Positions 57,437 through 64,000 of a stretch of 64,000 bases of DNA are shown here, piece after piece (the first letter of the stretch is position 1; the number at the start of each line of letters is the position of its first letter). Source of the stretch: Unio delphinus (taxonomy: Eukaryota; Mollusca; Bivalvia; Unionida; Unionidae); contig JAQISU010000115.1 in NCBI GenBank assembly GCA_029339505.1, positions 6,223,501 to 6,287,500 on the forward strand. The letters run 5' to 3'. The position numbers and the translations under genes are program-made. The notes under the pieces are model-generated. The model was not told the DNA's origin, searched no databases, and saw nothing but the letters and a program-made list of their open reading frames with translations.

Positions 57437-58549
57437 ATGGAGAAGGTCTTAGCCAGCATTTACTACGATCCAGCTCACCCTGCAGGTTACGGAGGCATTC
57501 AGAAATTGTATCGTGCTGCCAAAACTCGCCTGAAAAAGCTCCGTTTACCAGCAGTACAACGATGGTTACAAGAACAAGCGACGTACACTTTACACAAACC
57601 CATTCGACGAAAATTTCACAGAAGTCGCACTCAAGTGGAAGGCATCGATCATCAATGGCAAGCCGATTTAGCCGATGTCTCTCATTTAGCCACCTACAAT
57701 CGTGGCTACAAATATTTGTTTTGTGTCATCGACGTCTTTTCTAAATTTGCCTGGGTCGTACCATTGACATCCAAATCGAGCGGAGAGTTAGTACGAGCTT
57801 TGCAACTGGTGTTGAAACAAAGTGGTCGTCACCCTCTTCGATGGCAAACCGACAAAGGCACCGAATTTCTAAACCAAGCTTTCCAACGAGAATTAAAGAA
57901 ACGTGACATTCATTTTTTCACCACTGAAAATCCTGAAACCAAAGCCAGTATCGTGGAACGTTTTCAACGTACCTTGAAAGAACGCATGTGGAAATATTTT
58001 ACGCATCAACACACTCTCAAGTACATCGACGTCTTACCGCACTTAGTCCAAGCCTACAATCAATCTTACCATAGAAGCATTGGACGGGCCCCACAAGAGG
58101 TGACACCCGACAACGAAGTGACTGTTTTTGAGCGTTTGTTTGGTACGTCCCGAACGAGGGTTGTCCCCAAGAAAGGTGGAGAAGTGTTAACCCCGGGAGA
58201 TTGGGTTCGCATTGGTAAAACCAAACGCACTTTCGACAAAGGTTACTTACCCAATTGGACCACCGAATTGTTTCGTGTTACTGGACGAGTGAGCGATCGT
58301 CATCCTACCGTCTATAAATTGGAAGACATGAACGGAGAAGTATTAAAAGGAACGTTTTACTTGCCTGAGTTACAACGTGTTACCAAAAAAGAAGACGACG
58401 TGTACGACATTGAAAGCATTCTCGAACGAAGAACCCGTAAAGTAGGAAAACGTCGTGTCAAAGAAGTCAAAGTACGTTGGAAAGGATATCCTCCTAGTTT
58501 TGATTCTTGGATTGACGCTGCCCAAGTCATCGACTATAAAAAGAAGTGA
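57437..58549 (+). CDS. retroviral-type integrase with C-terminal chromodomain
   Basis: 370 residues from the ATG at 57437. The DDE triad sits in QADLADV (D77), QTDKGTEF (D139) and KASIVERF (E174), with the D35E spacing of retroviral and Polinton integrases. After an SH3-like part (TPGDWVRIGKTKRTF, then YKLEDMNGEVLKG) comes a chromodomain at about 322-368 (YDIESILERR, then VKVRWKGYPPSFDSWID). No clear HHCC zinc finger is seen in the first 60 residues. It inserts the linear element into host DNA; chromodomains usually steer insertion to modified histones. The frame is intact. Confidence 0.96.
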   Translation: MEKVLASIYYDPAHPAGYGGIQKLYRAAKTRLKKLRLPAVQRWLQEQATYTLHKPIRRKFHRSRTQVEGIDHQWQADLADVSHLATYNRGYKYLFCVIDVFSKFAWVVPLTSKSSGELVRALQLVLKQSGRHPLRWQTDKGTEFLNQAFQRELKKRDIHFFTTENPETKASIVERFQRTLKERMWKYFTHQHTLKYIDVLPHLVQAYNQSYHRSIGRAPQEVTPDNEVTVFERLFGTSRTRVVPKKGGEVLTPGDWVRIGKTKRTFDKGYLPNWTTELFRVTGRVSDRHPTVYKLEDMNGEVLKGTFYLPELQRVTKKEDDVYDIESILERRTRKVGKRRVKEVKVRWKGYPPSFDSWIDAAQVIDYKKK

Positions 58550-58554
58550 CCATC

Positions 58555-58974
58555 ATGCCCTTCAATACAGCTTCAGCATCCACAGTGACTACTCCTTCAC
58601 CCACGTCATCTCTGCAAGATTTACAAAAGCAACCCTTGTGGGTGTGGTGTGGAGAACGTGTCCCTAAAACCCAAATCGTCTTTTTCTGTCAAATCTTTGT
58701 GGTGTATTGTGTGATCGGTGCAGCCATTGCTAATTTGAGTTTGCAACAAGGAGACAAACAATTGTGGACTATTTTACTCAGCAGTTGCATCGGGTATCTT
58801 CTTCCTAATCCTTCCCTGAAATACTCTTACAACGGGAACAACAGTAACAATATTGGGAGTCTTGCGTCCAACGTTAGTTCTTCTCCTGACAGTCACCCTT
58901 CCAATCACAATCCTCTTTTAGACACTCCTTTAACCTCGAGTAACTCCTCGGACAGAACAACATTGGAATTATGA
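58555..58974 (+). CDS. conserved Polinton membrane protein
   Basis: ATG at 58555 (MPFNTAS...), 139 residues. Two hydrophobic segments, at about 41-62 (VFFCQIFVVYCVIGAAIANL) and about 70-83 (WTILLSSCIGYLLP), frame a short loop (QQGDKQL). An Asn/Ser-rich tail follows. The VPKxQIVFFCQ...LLSSCIGYLLPNPSL pattern is widely shared among Polintons, as far as I recall. Its stop overlaps the next ATG (ATGA at 58971-58974), pointing to one coupled transcript with the penton gene. Confidence 0.8.
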   Translation: MPFNTASASTVTTPSPTSSLQDLQKQPLWVWCGERVPKTQIVFFCQIFVVYCVIGAAIANLSLQQGDKQLWTILLSSCIGYLLPNPSLKYSYNGNNSNNIGSLASNVSSSPDSHPSNHNPLLDTPLTSSNSSDRTTLEL

Positions 58975-59912
58975 ACAACACTATGAACCAATTTTACTTA
59001 ACGTTACCCAGTGACAGTTCCATGAAGGTGTTTCCTAACAACACATTGTGTTGTTACACGTCTAAATTACCTCAAGCCATGCATTTGGATCAAGATGCTC
59101 ATTGGGAAGTGGCTTTAGTGGAAATAATACACCCGTCACAAATCAAAAACATCGTCGAAAATCAAAACATTTTTACAGTAGAAGTGAAAGACGAGCAATT
59201 GCAAAAAGCCTTAATCGAACGAGGCATCATTGGCATTGACACAAAGAAATCATCAGTTGGACCCACAACTTCAACCCTGTCCACTCATGTGATCAGCATT
59301 CCTGCAGGCTATTATTTTAGTGGTCAACATTTAGTGACTACACTTGCTGCCAGGTTTAATGCTGTGTTTGGTAAAGCCCTGGATAAACTATCCGTCAAAA
59401 AAAGTGTTACCTTTGAGTACTATTCAGTGGCTCGTCGTCTCATGATCAAATTTCCAGAGGATGAAATGATAGGCATTACCTTTTGTCCTGAATTGTTTGA
59501 GATTTTAGGTGGAGACACCGAGTCGCTCAAGAACAAAAAGCAAATACCATCCATAACCAGTAACATCATGTTTGCAAGATATTTTCGATTCCCTGTAGAA
59601 TTGAACCAAGGACTCAACTTGATGTTTGTGTACTCCGATGTGGTAGAGTACAACGTGGTAGGACACACCTCTGTACCGTTACTACGTGTCATTCCTTTCA
59701 AAGTGGATTCTGCCGTCGCCGCTGACGAGGAAGGTGGAAATACCTATCACATTCACCGTGAATTTGTACATCCTCATTATTTACCTGTCAGTAAGTCGTA
59801 TTTCGACAGTGTCAACATTACTATAAAAGGAGAACTAGGTCAAAATATTCCATTTACCAAAGGGAAAGTCACAGTGAAACTCCATTTTCAAAAACGATTC
59901 TCCAACAACTGA
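58971..59912 (+). CDS. minor capsid protein (penton-like, single jelly roll)
   Basis: 313 residues. The N-terminus FYLTLPSDSSMKVFPNNTLC, then TSKLPQAM.L...HWEVALVEI, is the hallmark of Polinton minor capsid (penton) proteins. Later conserved blocks are IPAGYYFSGQHLV, FVYSDVVEYNVVGHTSVPLL and VNITIKGELGQNIPF. It would sit at the vertices of an icosahedral particle. It overlaps the membrane-protein gene by 4 nt. A decayed copy is at 25640-26245. Confidence 0.9.
   Translation: MNNTMNQFYLTLPSDSSMKVFPNNTLCCYTSKLPQAMHLDQDAHWEVALVEIIHPSQIKNIVENQNIFTVEVKDEQLQKALIERGIIGIDTKKSSVGPTTSTLSTHVISIPAGYYFSGQHLVTTLAARFNAVFGKALDKLSVKKSVTFEYYSVARRLMIKFPEDEMIGITFCPELFEILGGDTESLKNKKQIPSITSNIMFARYFRFPVELNQGLNLMFVYSDVVEYNVVGHTSVPLLRVIPFKVDSAVAADEEGGNTYHIHREFVHPHYLPVSKSYFDSVNITIKGELGQNIPFTKGKVTVKLHFQKRFSNN
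59822..59829 (+). promoter_or_regulatory. TATA box inside the penton gene
   Basis: TATAAAAG in the 3' part of the penton gene, 98 nt before the ATG at 59920. Confidence 0.45.
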
Positions 59913-59919
59913 AAAAGTG

Positions 59920-60360
59920 ATGTATCCTGTGTACCGAGGAGTCGCTCGACAACGAGGACATGGTTTAGGAGATATGTTTAAATCAGCCTTTCGTTCTGTG
60001 GTCCCTGTTTTGAAACCGATGGTGACACGAGGATTGCACGCCTTAAAAGATGCCGCATTGACTCACGGCAAAGATTTTCTTCACAATGTTCTCATTGACA
60101 AACAAAACCCTAAAGAAGCTTTTTTGAGAGCAGGCAAAAATGTCTTGCTTCAAACGGGTAAAGAGATTTTGGGTCGACGAGAAAGTCCTATAAATGCCCT
60201 AAACGGTACCGAGTCTGGCATTCCTGCTTCCCTGACGACACAGCAAGGACAAGGTAGAAAGCGACGACGAAGGCACCCTTTCAAAAGTCTCCGTACCTCT
60301 AAAGTTCGAAAGACGAAGAAAAAAAGAACCTCTCGAGACTTAGACATTTTTGATTATTAA
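59920..60360 (+). CDS. pX/mu-like basic virion protein
   Basis: ATG at 59920 (MYPVYRGVARQRGHGLGDMF), 146 residues. An N-terminal amphipathic part (FRSVVPVLKPMVTRGLHALK) is followed by a conserved NPKEAFLRAGKNVLLQTGK and a strongly basic C-terminus (GRKRRRRHPFKSL, KVRKTKKKRTSRD) ending DIFDY. The YRG...QRGHGLG start is shared with other Polinton proteins placed before the capsid gene. Similarity in layout to adenovirus minor core proteins is suggestive only. A decayed copy is at 26258-26672. Confidence 0.78.
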   Translation: MYPVYRGVARQRGHGLGDMFKSAFRSVVPVLKPMVTRGLHALKDAALTHGKDFLHNVLIDKQNPKEAFLRAGKNVLLQTGKEILGRRESPINALNGTESGIPASLTTQQGQGRKRRRRHPFKSLRTSKVRKTKKKRTSRDLDIFDY

Positions 60361-60387
60361 AAGTGAAGAAAAAAACATAAAGAAAAA

Positions 60388-61728
60388 ATGATGCACCAAG
60401 AATCTTGTGCCTGTTCCAAGTCGGAACTAGATCTCTTTGCCATGCCACCCACCATGACGACCATGCAAGAAGCCCAATGGGTCGAATTTCATCCCGTCTC
60501 CTCTTTGACGGATTCAGCTCCCATCGAGTTTGAAATCAAAGGACAACCCGAAGATTACATCGATCTCAACAACAGTTACTTGTATTTGAAACTGAAAGTC
60601 ACCAAAACGGACGGCTCCGCTCTAGCAGCCGATACCCAAGCAGCTCCCGTCAACAATTTCATGCATTCCTTGTTCAGCGAAGTGGATTTGTACATGAATA
60701 ACAAACTGGTCAGCAGTAGCATGGATACTTACCCTTACCGAGCGTACCTCGAAAATCTCTTGACGTACGGAAAAGAAGCCAAGAACACTCATTTAGATGC
60801 TTGCGTGGTATGGAAACCTGACACCGCAGATAAGTTTAACGACGCAGCCACAGCCTCAGAAGCCAACAATACCCACAATGTGGGTTTTATCGAGCGTCGA
60901 AAGAAAATTCTTGGACGTAGTTTAGAACTGTGCGATCGTTTGCATTTGGACATGTGGTTTCAAGAGAAGTATTTGCTGAACGGAGTGGATATTCGCTTGA
61001 GACTAAATCGTAGCAGTGCTGCTTTCCATTTGATAGCTCATGAACCTGAAGCTGCTGAACAGAAGACTATCCACCACTGTAAAATCAGTATCCAAGAAGC
61101 CAAGTTATACGTGCGTCGTGTGGAAGTGTTACCTAAAGTGGGAAATGATATCAGTCACACTTTGAGCAGAACGACAGCCAAGTATCCGATACGACGCGTG
61201 GAAGTCAAAACGTTCACCATTGCCGCTGGACTCCAATCTAAGATCGAAGATCATCTGTTCCAAGGACAGTTACCCAAACGTTTATTCATTGGTATCGTCA
61301 GCAATGCAGCCTTCAACGGTGCCTACACTCAAAATCCTTTCGAGTTTAAGCACTACGGAGTATCCAAAATCGAAGTCAGTCGCGATGGCAAAACTTTGTG
61401 TACCAGACCCTTCGAACCCAAGTTTGCCGCGAAGAATTACTTGAGGTCGTACTTGTCACTGTACGAAGCCACAGGACAGTTAGGAACCAACACCAGTCAC
61501 GGTATTTCCTACGAAGATTATGCAGGAGGTTACGCGTTGTGGGCTTTTGATTTCACTCCAGACCAAGGCAGCGACGAGGGACATTTCCACCCTATAAAAT
61601 CTGGGCAGATACGTGTGGAACTTCAGTTTGCAAAGGCTCTTGACGAAACGGTGAATGTCATTCTGTATGCTGAATTCGATAATACCATAGAAATCAACAG
61701 TTTGAGAGAAGTCATTCTAGACTATTAG
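60388..61728 (+). CDS. major capsid protein (double jelly roll)
   Basis: 446 residues from the first of two adjacent ATGs. Typical Polinton hexon-type blocks: PIEFEIKGQPEDYIDLNNSY, NNFMHSLFSEVDLYMNNKLV, YPYRAYLENLLTYGKEAKNT, DMWFQEKYLLNGVDIRLRLN, then RSYLSLYEATGQL, with a C-terminal YAEFDNTIEINSLREVILDY. Length and order match known Polinton capsid proteins. It would form the trimeric shell of a particle. The frame is intact, unlike the relic at 26706-27941. Confidence 0.95.
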   Translation: MMHQESCACSKSELDLFAMPPTMTTMQEAQWVEFHPVSSLTDSAPIEFEIKGQPEDYIDLNNSYLYLKLKVTKTDGSALAADTQAAPVNNFMHSLFSEVDLYMNNKLVSSSMDTYPYRAYLENLLTYGKEAKNTHLDACVVWKPDTADKFNDAATASEANNTHNVGFIERRKKILGRSLELCDRLHLDMWFQEKYLLNGVDIRLRLNRSSAAFHLIAHEPEAAEQKTIHHCKISIQEAKLYVRRVEVLPKVGNDISHTLSRTTAKYPIRRVEVKTFTIAAGLQSKIEDHLFQGQLPKRLFIGIVSNAAFNGAYTQNPFEFKHYGVSKIEVSRDGKTLCTRPFEPKFAAKNYLRSYLSLYEATGQLGTNTSHGISYEDYAGGYALWAFDFTPDQGSDEGHFHPIKSGQIRVELQFAKALDETVNVILYAEFDNTIEINSLREVILDY

Positions 61729-61733
61729 ACACT

Positions 61734-62234
61734 ATGGAAGACCCTTGTCCCTCTTTGAATAGTGGAGAATCCATGGAATGGGAGGTTACAGAGAAAGCAA
61801 ACCCTCAAGACCAAAAAGAAGAAGAAGTAGTGATCATGCAATCCAGATGGCCAGAACAGGAACAACAGTTAGTGGCTTGTTTTGCACAACACTTGGAAGA
61901 TAAAATGAGAGACATGATTAAAAAAGATTGTTATGGATGTCAAATCGATCATCCCAGTCAAATTCAACACGATAAATGTATGATGATGAGTCAAGAAGAA
62001 AAATTGGATGATTATCTGAACGAAGCTTGGAGTCTCATCTCCGAAGAAGACGTGTTACTTCAGTGGTATAAAGGCTTACGTGATCATTCCTCTCCTCCAT
62101 TGTTTACTCGAGAAATTGATCGCATCGAAGCTCTCTTGGCCAAGAGTAAAGAGACGAAGCAAACCATCAGTTACTTGTCAGACCGTTTCAAGCAAAAAGT
62201 CTGGATCGAATTGATGACTTATCATCACCTGTGA
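61734..62234 (+). CDS. conserved Polinton protein with CxxC-H-H-C motif
   Basis: 166 residues, ATG 5 nt after the capsid stop. The acidic N-terminus is followed by a possible metal-binding motif, DCYGCQIDHPSQIQHDKC, found in many Polinton proteins in this position. The C-terminal half is helical. Function unknown; close linkage to the capsid gene suggests co-expression. Confidence 0.78.
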   Translation: MEDPCPSLNSGESMEWEVTEKANPQDQKEEEVVIMQSRWPEQEQQLVACFAQHLEDKMRDMIKKDCYGCQIDHPSQIQHDKCMMMSQEEKLDDYLNEAWSLISEEDVLLQWYKGLRDHSSPPLFTREIDRIEALLAKSKETKQTISYLSDRFKQKVWIELMTYHHL

Positions 62235-62271
62235 AGAAAGGAGAGAAAAAAACAAGGCTACACAACAAAAA

Positions 62272-62838
62272 ATGGATACTTGGGAACTTTATTATCTTTT
62301 GAACCGTAGTTCGTACACTGCTTCTTGGAATCCTGTCGTGTGTGCTAAAGATGAACTACCTCATCGCAAACCTCAAGAGAATCAAGCTTATGTCATCAAC
62401 ACAGATGACAGTCATCTTCCAGGAACTCACTGGGTAGCTGTCTACTTTCCTCAAGAGGGATGTGCGGAGTATTTTGATTCGTATGGATTGCCTCCTTTCG
62501 AAGATGATATCATTGACTTTATGAGAAGAAATGCTCAGACGACACGATTCAATAATGTGAAATTACAAAGCACAGATTCTATGGTGTGTGGACAATATTG
62601 TATCTATTATCTGCATCATCGCAGTCTTGGATATTCTTTAGAACATTTAGTGACTTATTTTGATCGTCATTCGTCTCGAAACGATGACAAAGTAGATCGA
62701 TGGTTTTGTGACCATTATGGCTATCTGTTGTCTTTAGCTAGGAAACGTAGTGTACATCAATCGCCCAATGACTTCCAACAGTGGAAATCTCAATTTAATT
62801 CACAACGTTGTCAACCATGTCAAATGAGATTGTATTAG
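62272..62838 (+). CDS. adenain-like cysteine protease
   Basis: 188 residues from the ATG at 62272. The catalytic set is visible: GTHWVAVYFP (H53), EYFDSYG (D69), KLQSTDS (Q99, oxyanion) and VCGQYCIYYL (C106). This is the adenovirus-protease/Ulp1 fold used by Polintons to mature virion proteins. A Cys-rich C-terminus (RCQPCQ) is present. It is followed by short repeats with AATAAA-type signals. Confidence 0.94.
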   Translation: MDTWELYYLLNRSSYTASWNPVVCAKDELPHRKPQENQAYVINTDDSHLPGTHWVAVYFPQEGCAEYFDSYGLPPFEDDIIDFMRRNAQTTRFNNVKLQSTDSMVCGQYCIYYLHHRSLGYSLEHLVTYFDRHSSRNDDKVDRWFCDHYGYLLSLARKRSVHQSPNDFQQWKSQFNSQRCQPCQMRLY

Positions 62839-62844
62839 TGTTAT

Positions 62845-62970
62845 GGAAGAAATAAATGTTTGTTATTTAAAAAAATGTTTGTTATTTGAAAATAATGTTT
62901 GTTAGTTGAAAAAATTGTGTTTGTTATTTGAAATAATGTTTGTTATTTGAATAAAAATGTTGTGTTTTGA
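62845..62970 (+). repeat. short repeats in the protease 3' UTR with poly(A) signals
   Basis: Five diverged copies of AATAATGTTTGTTATTTGAAA. AATAAA occurs near 62851 and 62951, so the protease mRNA probably ends here by ordinary polyadenylation. Confidence 0.7.
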
Positions 62971-63084
62971 AAACCAATGCGTCTGTCGTTTGTTTTACAT
63001 TTGTATTCATATAAATGCTCTTTGACTTTTCTTTCTATCCCTCACATCAAACTATCTTAACGTTTCCAAGCCCTAAACCGTAGA

Positions 63085-63108
63085 GGGGTGTTTTCCATCA
63101 CGTCCGCG
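63085..63108 (+). repeat. repeat motif, copy 1 (leader of the last gene)
   Basis: GGGGTGTTTTCC followed by ATCACGTCCGCG, then CTTGAA. It lies about 75 nt after a TATAAAT (near 63010) and about 70 nt before the ATG at 63178. Copies 2 and 3 are in the 63814-63946 repeat. Confidence 0.8.
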
Positions 63109-63177
63109 CTTGAACCATGTAAAGCAGGGGTAGTCTCCAGTCTGGCCATCCATTGTTTGACTCATCCTACTACGAAG

Positions 63178-63537
63178 ATGTGCTCAAGACTAGCTAAGCT
63201 GAACGAAGCTTATGTCACTCTGCATCGTATCAGACACAATCTGATGCCAAAGCCTGAAGAGATTGAGAATGTAAGAATGCTACAAGTAACGGAAGACCTC
63301 ATAGAAGAACTCTTCAGAGAGGAAATTCAAAAAGAGAAAGAAGAATGGACTGAGAAGTATCGACTTCAAAAGCAGCAGAGAGAGCAGAGAGAACAGCAGC
63401 AGCAACAGCAACAACAGCAGCAGGAACCAGACAGAAGTTTTGTCGACTGTCGTGTGGACACGAAAGAGTTCTCTTTCTCTTTCCGAAGAAGCAGACCCTA
63501 TCGTGTAGCCAAACGAGGACGCAATCTTAGACGATAA
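63178..63537 (+). CDS. Glu/Gln-rich coiled-coil protein with basic tail (right end)
   Basis: The ATG at 63178 (MCSRLAKLNEAYVTL) is the first in frame; the frame is open upstream but without an ATG. 119 residues: a helical part (EENV...TEDLIEELFREEIQKEKE), a poly-Gln run, and a basic C-terminus (FRRSRPYRVAKRGRNLRR). No family is recognised, yet the design (charged coiled coil, then basic tail, then histone-type 3' end) mirrors the left-end gene at 46286-46921. A nuclear role is inferred. Confidence 0.72.
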   Translation: MCSRLAKLNEAYVTLHRIRHNLMPKPEEIENVRMLQVTEDLIEELFREEIQKEKEEWTEKYRLQKQQREQREQQQQQQQQQQEPDRSFVDCRVDTKEFSFSFRRSRPYRVAKRGRNLRR

Positions 63538-63579
63538 AAGATTGCCATCCTTCCTCGTACACACAAACACAAAAAAAAC

Positions 63580-63616
63580 AGCCCTTTTCAGGGCTACCCA
63601 ATATTCTCGAAAAGAA
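63580..63616 (+). terminator. histone-type 3' processing signal of the 63178-63537 gene
   Basis: AGCCCT-TTTC-AGGGCT (63580-63595), a perfect 6-bp stem with a TTTC loop, preceded by AAAAC and followed by ACCCA. Eleven nt later comes TCGAAAAGAA (63607-63616). The hairpin starts 43 nt after the stop codon. Confidence 0.82.
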
Positions 63617-63813
63617 TTAATCATTCAATTTGCTTATGGTATGTGAGGAAGTTAGAAAAAAATTAGAAGTGAGTCTATAATCACTGTCTCTTTTTACTTT
63701 TGTTTTGAAGTGCGTCTATAAGCACAACGTATTTTTTCAAAATAACTTGTTCAATGTATAATTAATAGGAGTCAAGTATAAAAGTGAGTGAGTGTTTTAT
63801 TTTAAAAGTCAGC

Positions 63814-63946
63814 TTGTTTTGATGATGATAGGAATAATGTAAGTTTTTTGGATCTAGGGGTGTTTTCCATCACGTCCGCGTGTTTTGGTAATGATAGAGA
63901 TACTGTAAGATTTTTGGATCTAGGGGGTGTTTTCCATCACGTCCGC
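63814..63946 (+). repeat. two tandem 65-68-bp units carrying motif copies 2 and 3
   Basis: Each unit runs from TGTTTTGATGATGATAGG (or TGTTTTGGTAATGATAG) through TTTTTGGATCTAGGGG to TTTTCCATCACGTCCGCG. A TATAAAAG at 63778-63785 lies about 80 nt before copy 2, nearly the same distance as for copy 1. A promoter and leader for a gene beyond the window is therefore likely. Confidence 0.75.
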
Positions 63947-64000
63947 GCTTGAATTATATATAAATAAGCACTTATTGGGTATATCACCTTCCTTCCAATG

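Larger units (their letters stand above)
45735..64000 (+). mobile_element. Polinton/Maverick (adintovirus-like) element, right end beyond window
   Basis: A dense block of intact genes includes the full Polinton core set: protein-primed PolB, packaging ATPase, chromodomain integrase, major and minor capsid proteins and adenain-like protease. The set implies self-synthesis by protein-primed DNA replication, integrase-mediated insertion and probably virion formation. No terminal inverted repeat can be defined: the left end is placed near the last repeat unit and the right end is not reached. More than 18 kb with no broken core ORF suggests a recent insertion. Confidence 0.92.

Noticed and set aside
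45735..64000. Search for terminal inverted repeats by comparing 45.3-46.1 kb with the reverse complement of 63.5-64.0 kb.
   Set aside because: No convincing match; the right terminus is probably outside the window, so I do not claim TIRs or a target duplication.

Overview
This is a eukaryotic, AT-rich, repeat-dense invertebrate genomic window. Two minus-strand perforin-2 (MPEG1)-type genes with GT-AG introns, many mini- and microsatellites, LINE and Gypsy relics, a tRNA-derived SINE and a large Polinton/Maverick all fit a lophotrochozoan, most likely a mollusc. The species is inferred, not shown.

Left part (1-39 kb). An MPEG1-like copy (A) lies on the minus strand: exon 1 at 13198-13677 and exon 2 at 1795-3450. 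It is broken by a 12-copy 16-bp repeat grown out of its own codons and by a TAA codon. Its 9.7-kb intron holds a broken LINE (3.7-5.7 kb), a 57-bp satellite with higher-order structure (7.2-8.5 kb), a second LINE with an internal tandem duplication (10.2-12.6 kb) and a GATA/GACA tract. Copy B (exon 1 38410-38913, exon 2 34452-36203) is open throughout and predicts a 751-residue secretory-pathway MACPF protein with one C-terminal membrane segment. A solo LTR sits in its intron. Between the copies are large minisatellites (23-bp, 16/17-bp), LTR remnants, a decayed Polinton (about 25.6-28.1 kb) and a Gypsy relic whose integrase end precedes its reverse transcriptase (29.5-32.2 kb).

Middle (39-45.7 kb). 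Mostly non-coding: a SINE, a 17-bp minisatellite, a solo LTR related to the one at 29.5-30.4 kb, and one uncertain ORF.

Right part (about 45.7-64 kb, running off the window). A gene-dense Polinton/adintovirus-like element with intact ORFs: protein-primed DNA polymerase B, packaging ATPase, DDE integrase with chromodomain, penton-like minor capsid protein, double-jelly-roll major capsid protein, adenain-like protease, basic core-type proteins, a membrane protein, a zinc-knuckle protein and a BIR (inhibitor-of-apoptosis) protein. Many genes have their own TATA-like box, often inside the preceding gene.

Most unusual point: the outermost genes seen (45834-46067 minus, 46286-46921 plus, 63178-63537 plus) each end 27-43 nt before a perfect 6-bp-stem, TTTC-loop hairpin. 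Each hairpin is followed 11-12 nt later by TCGAAAAGA. This is the layout of metazoan replication-dependent histone 3' ends (stem-loop plus U7-type downstream element). It suggests that some element transcripts are processed like histone mRNAs and tied to S phase, while the inner capsid genes are not.
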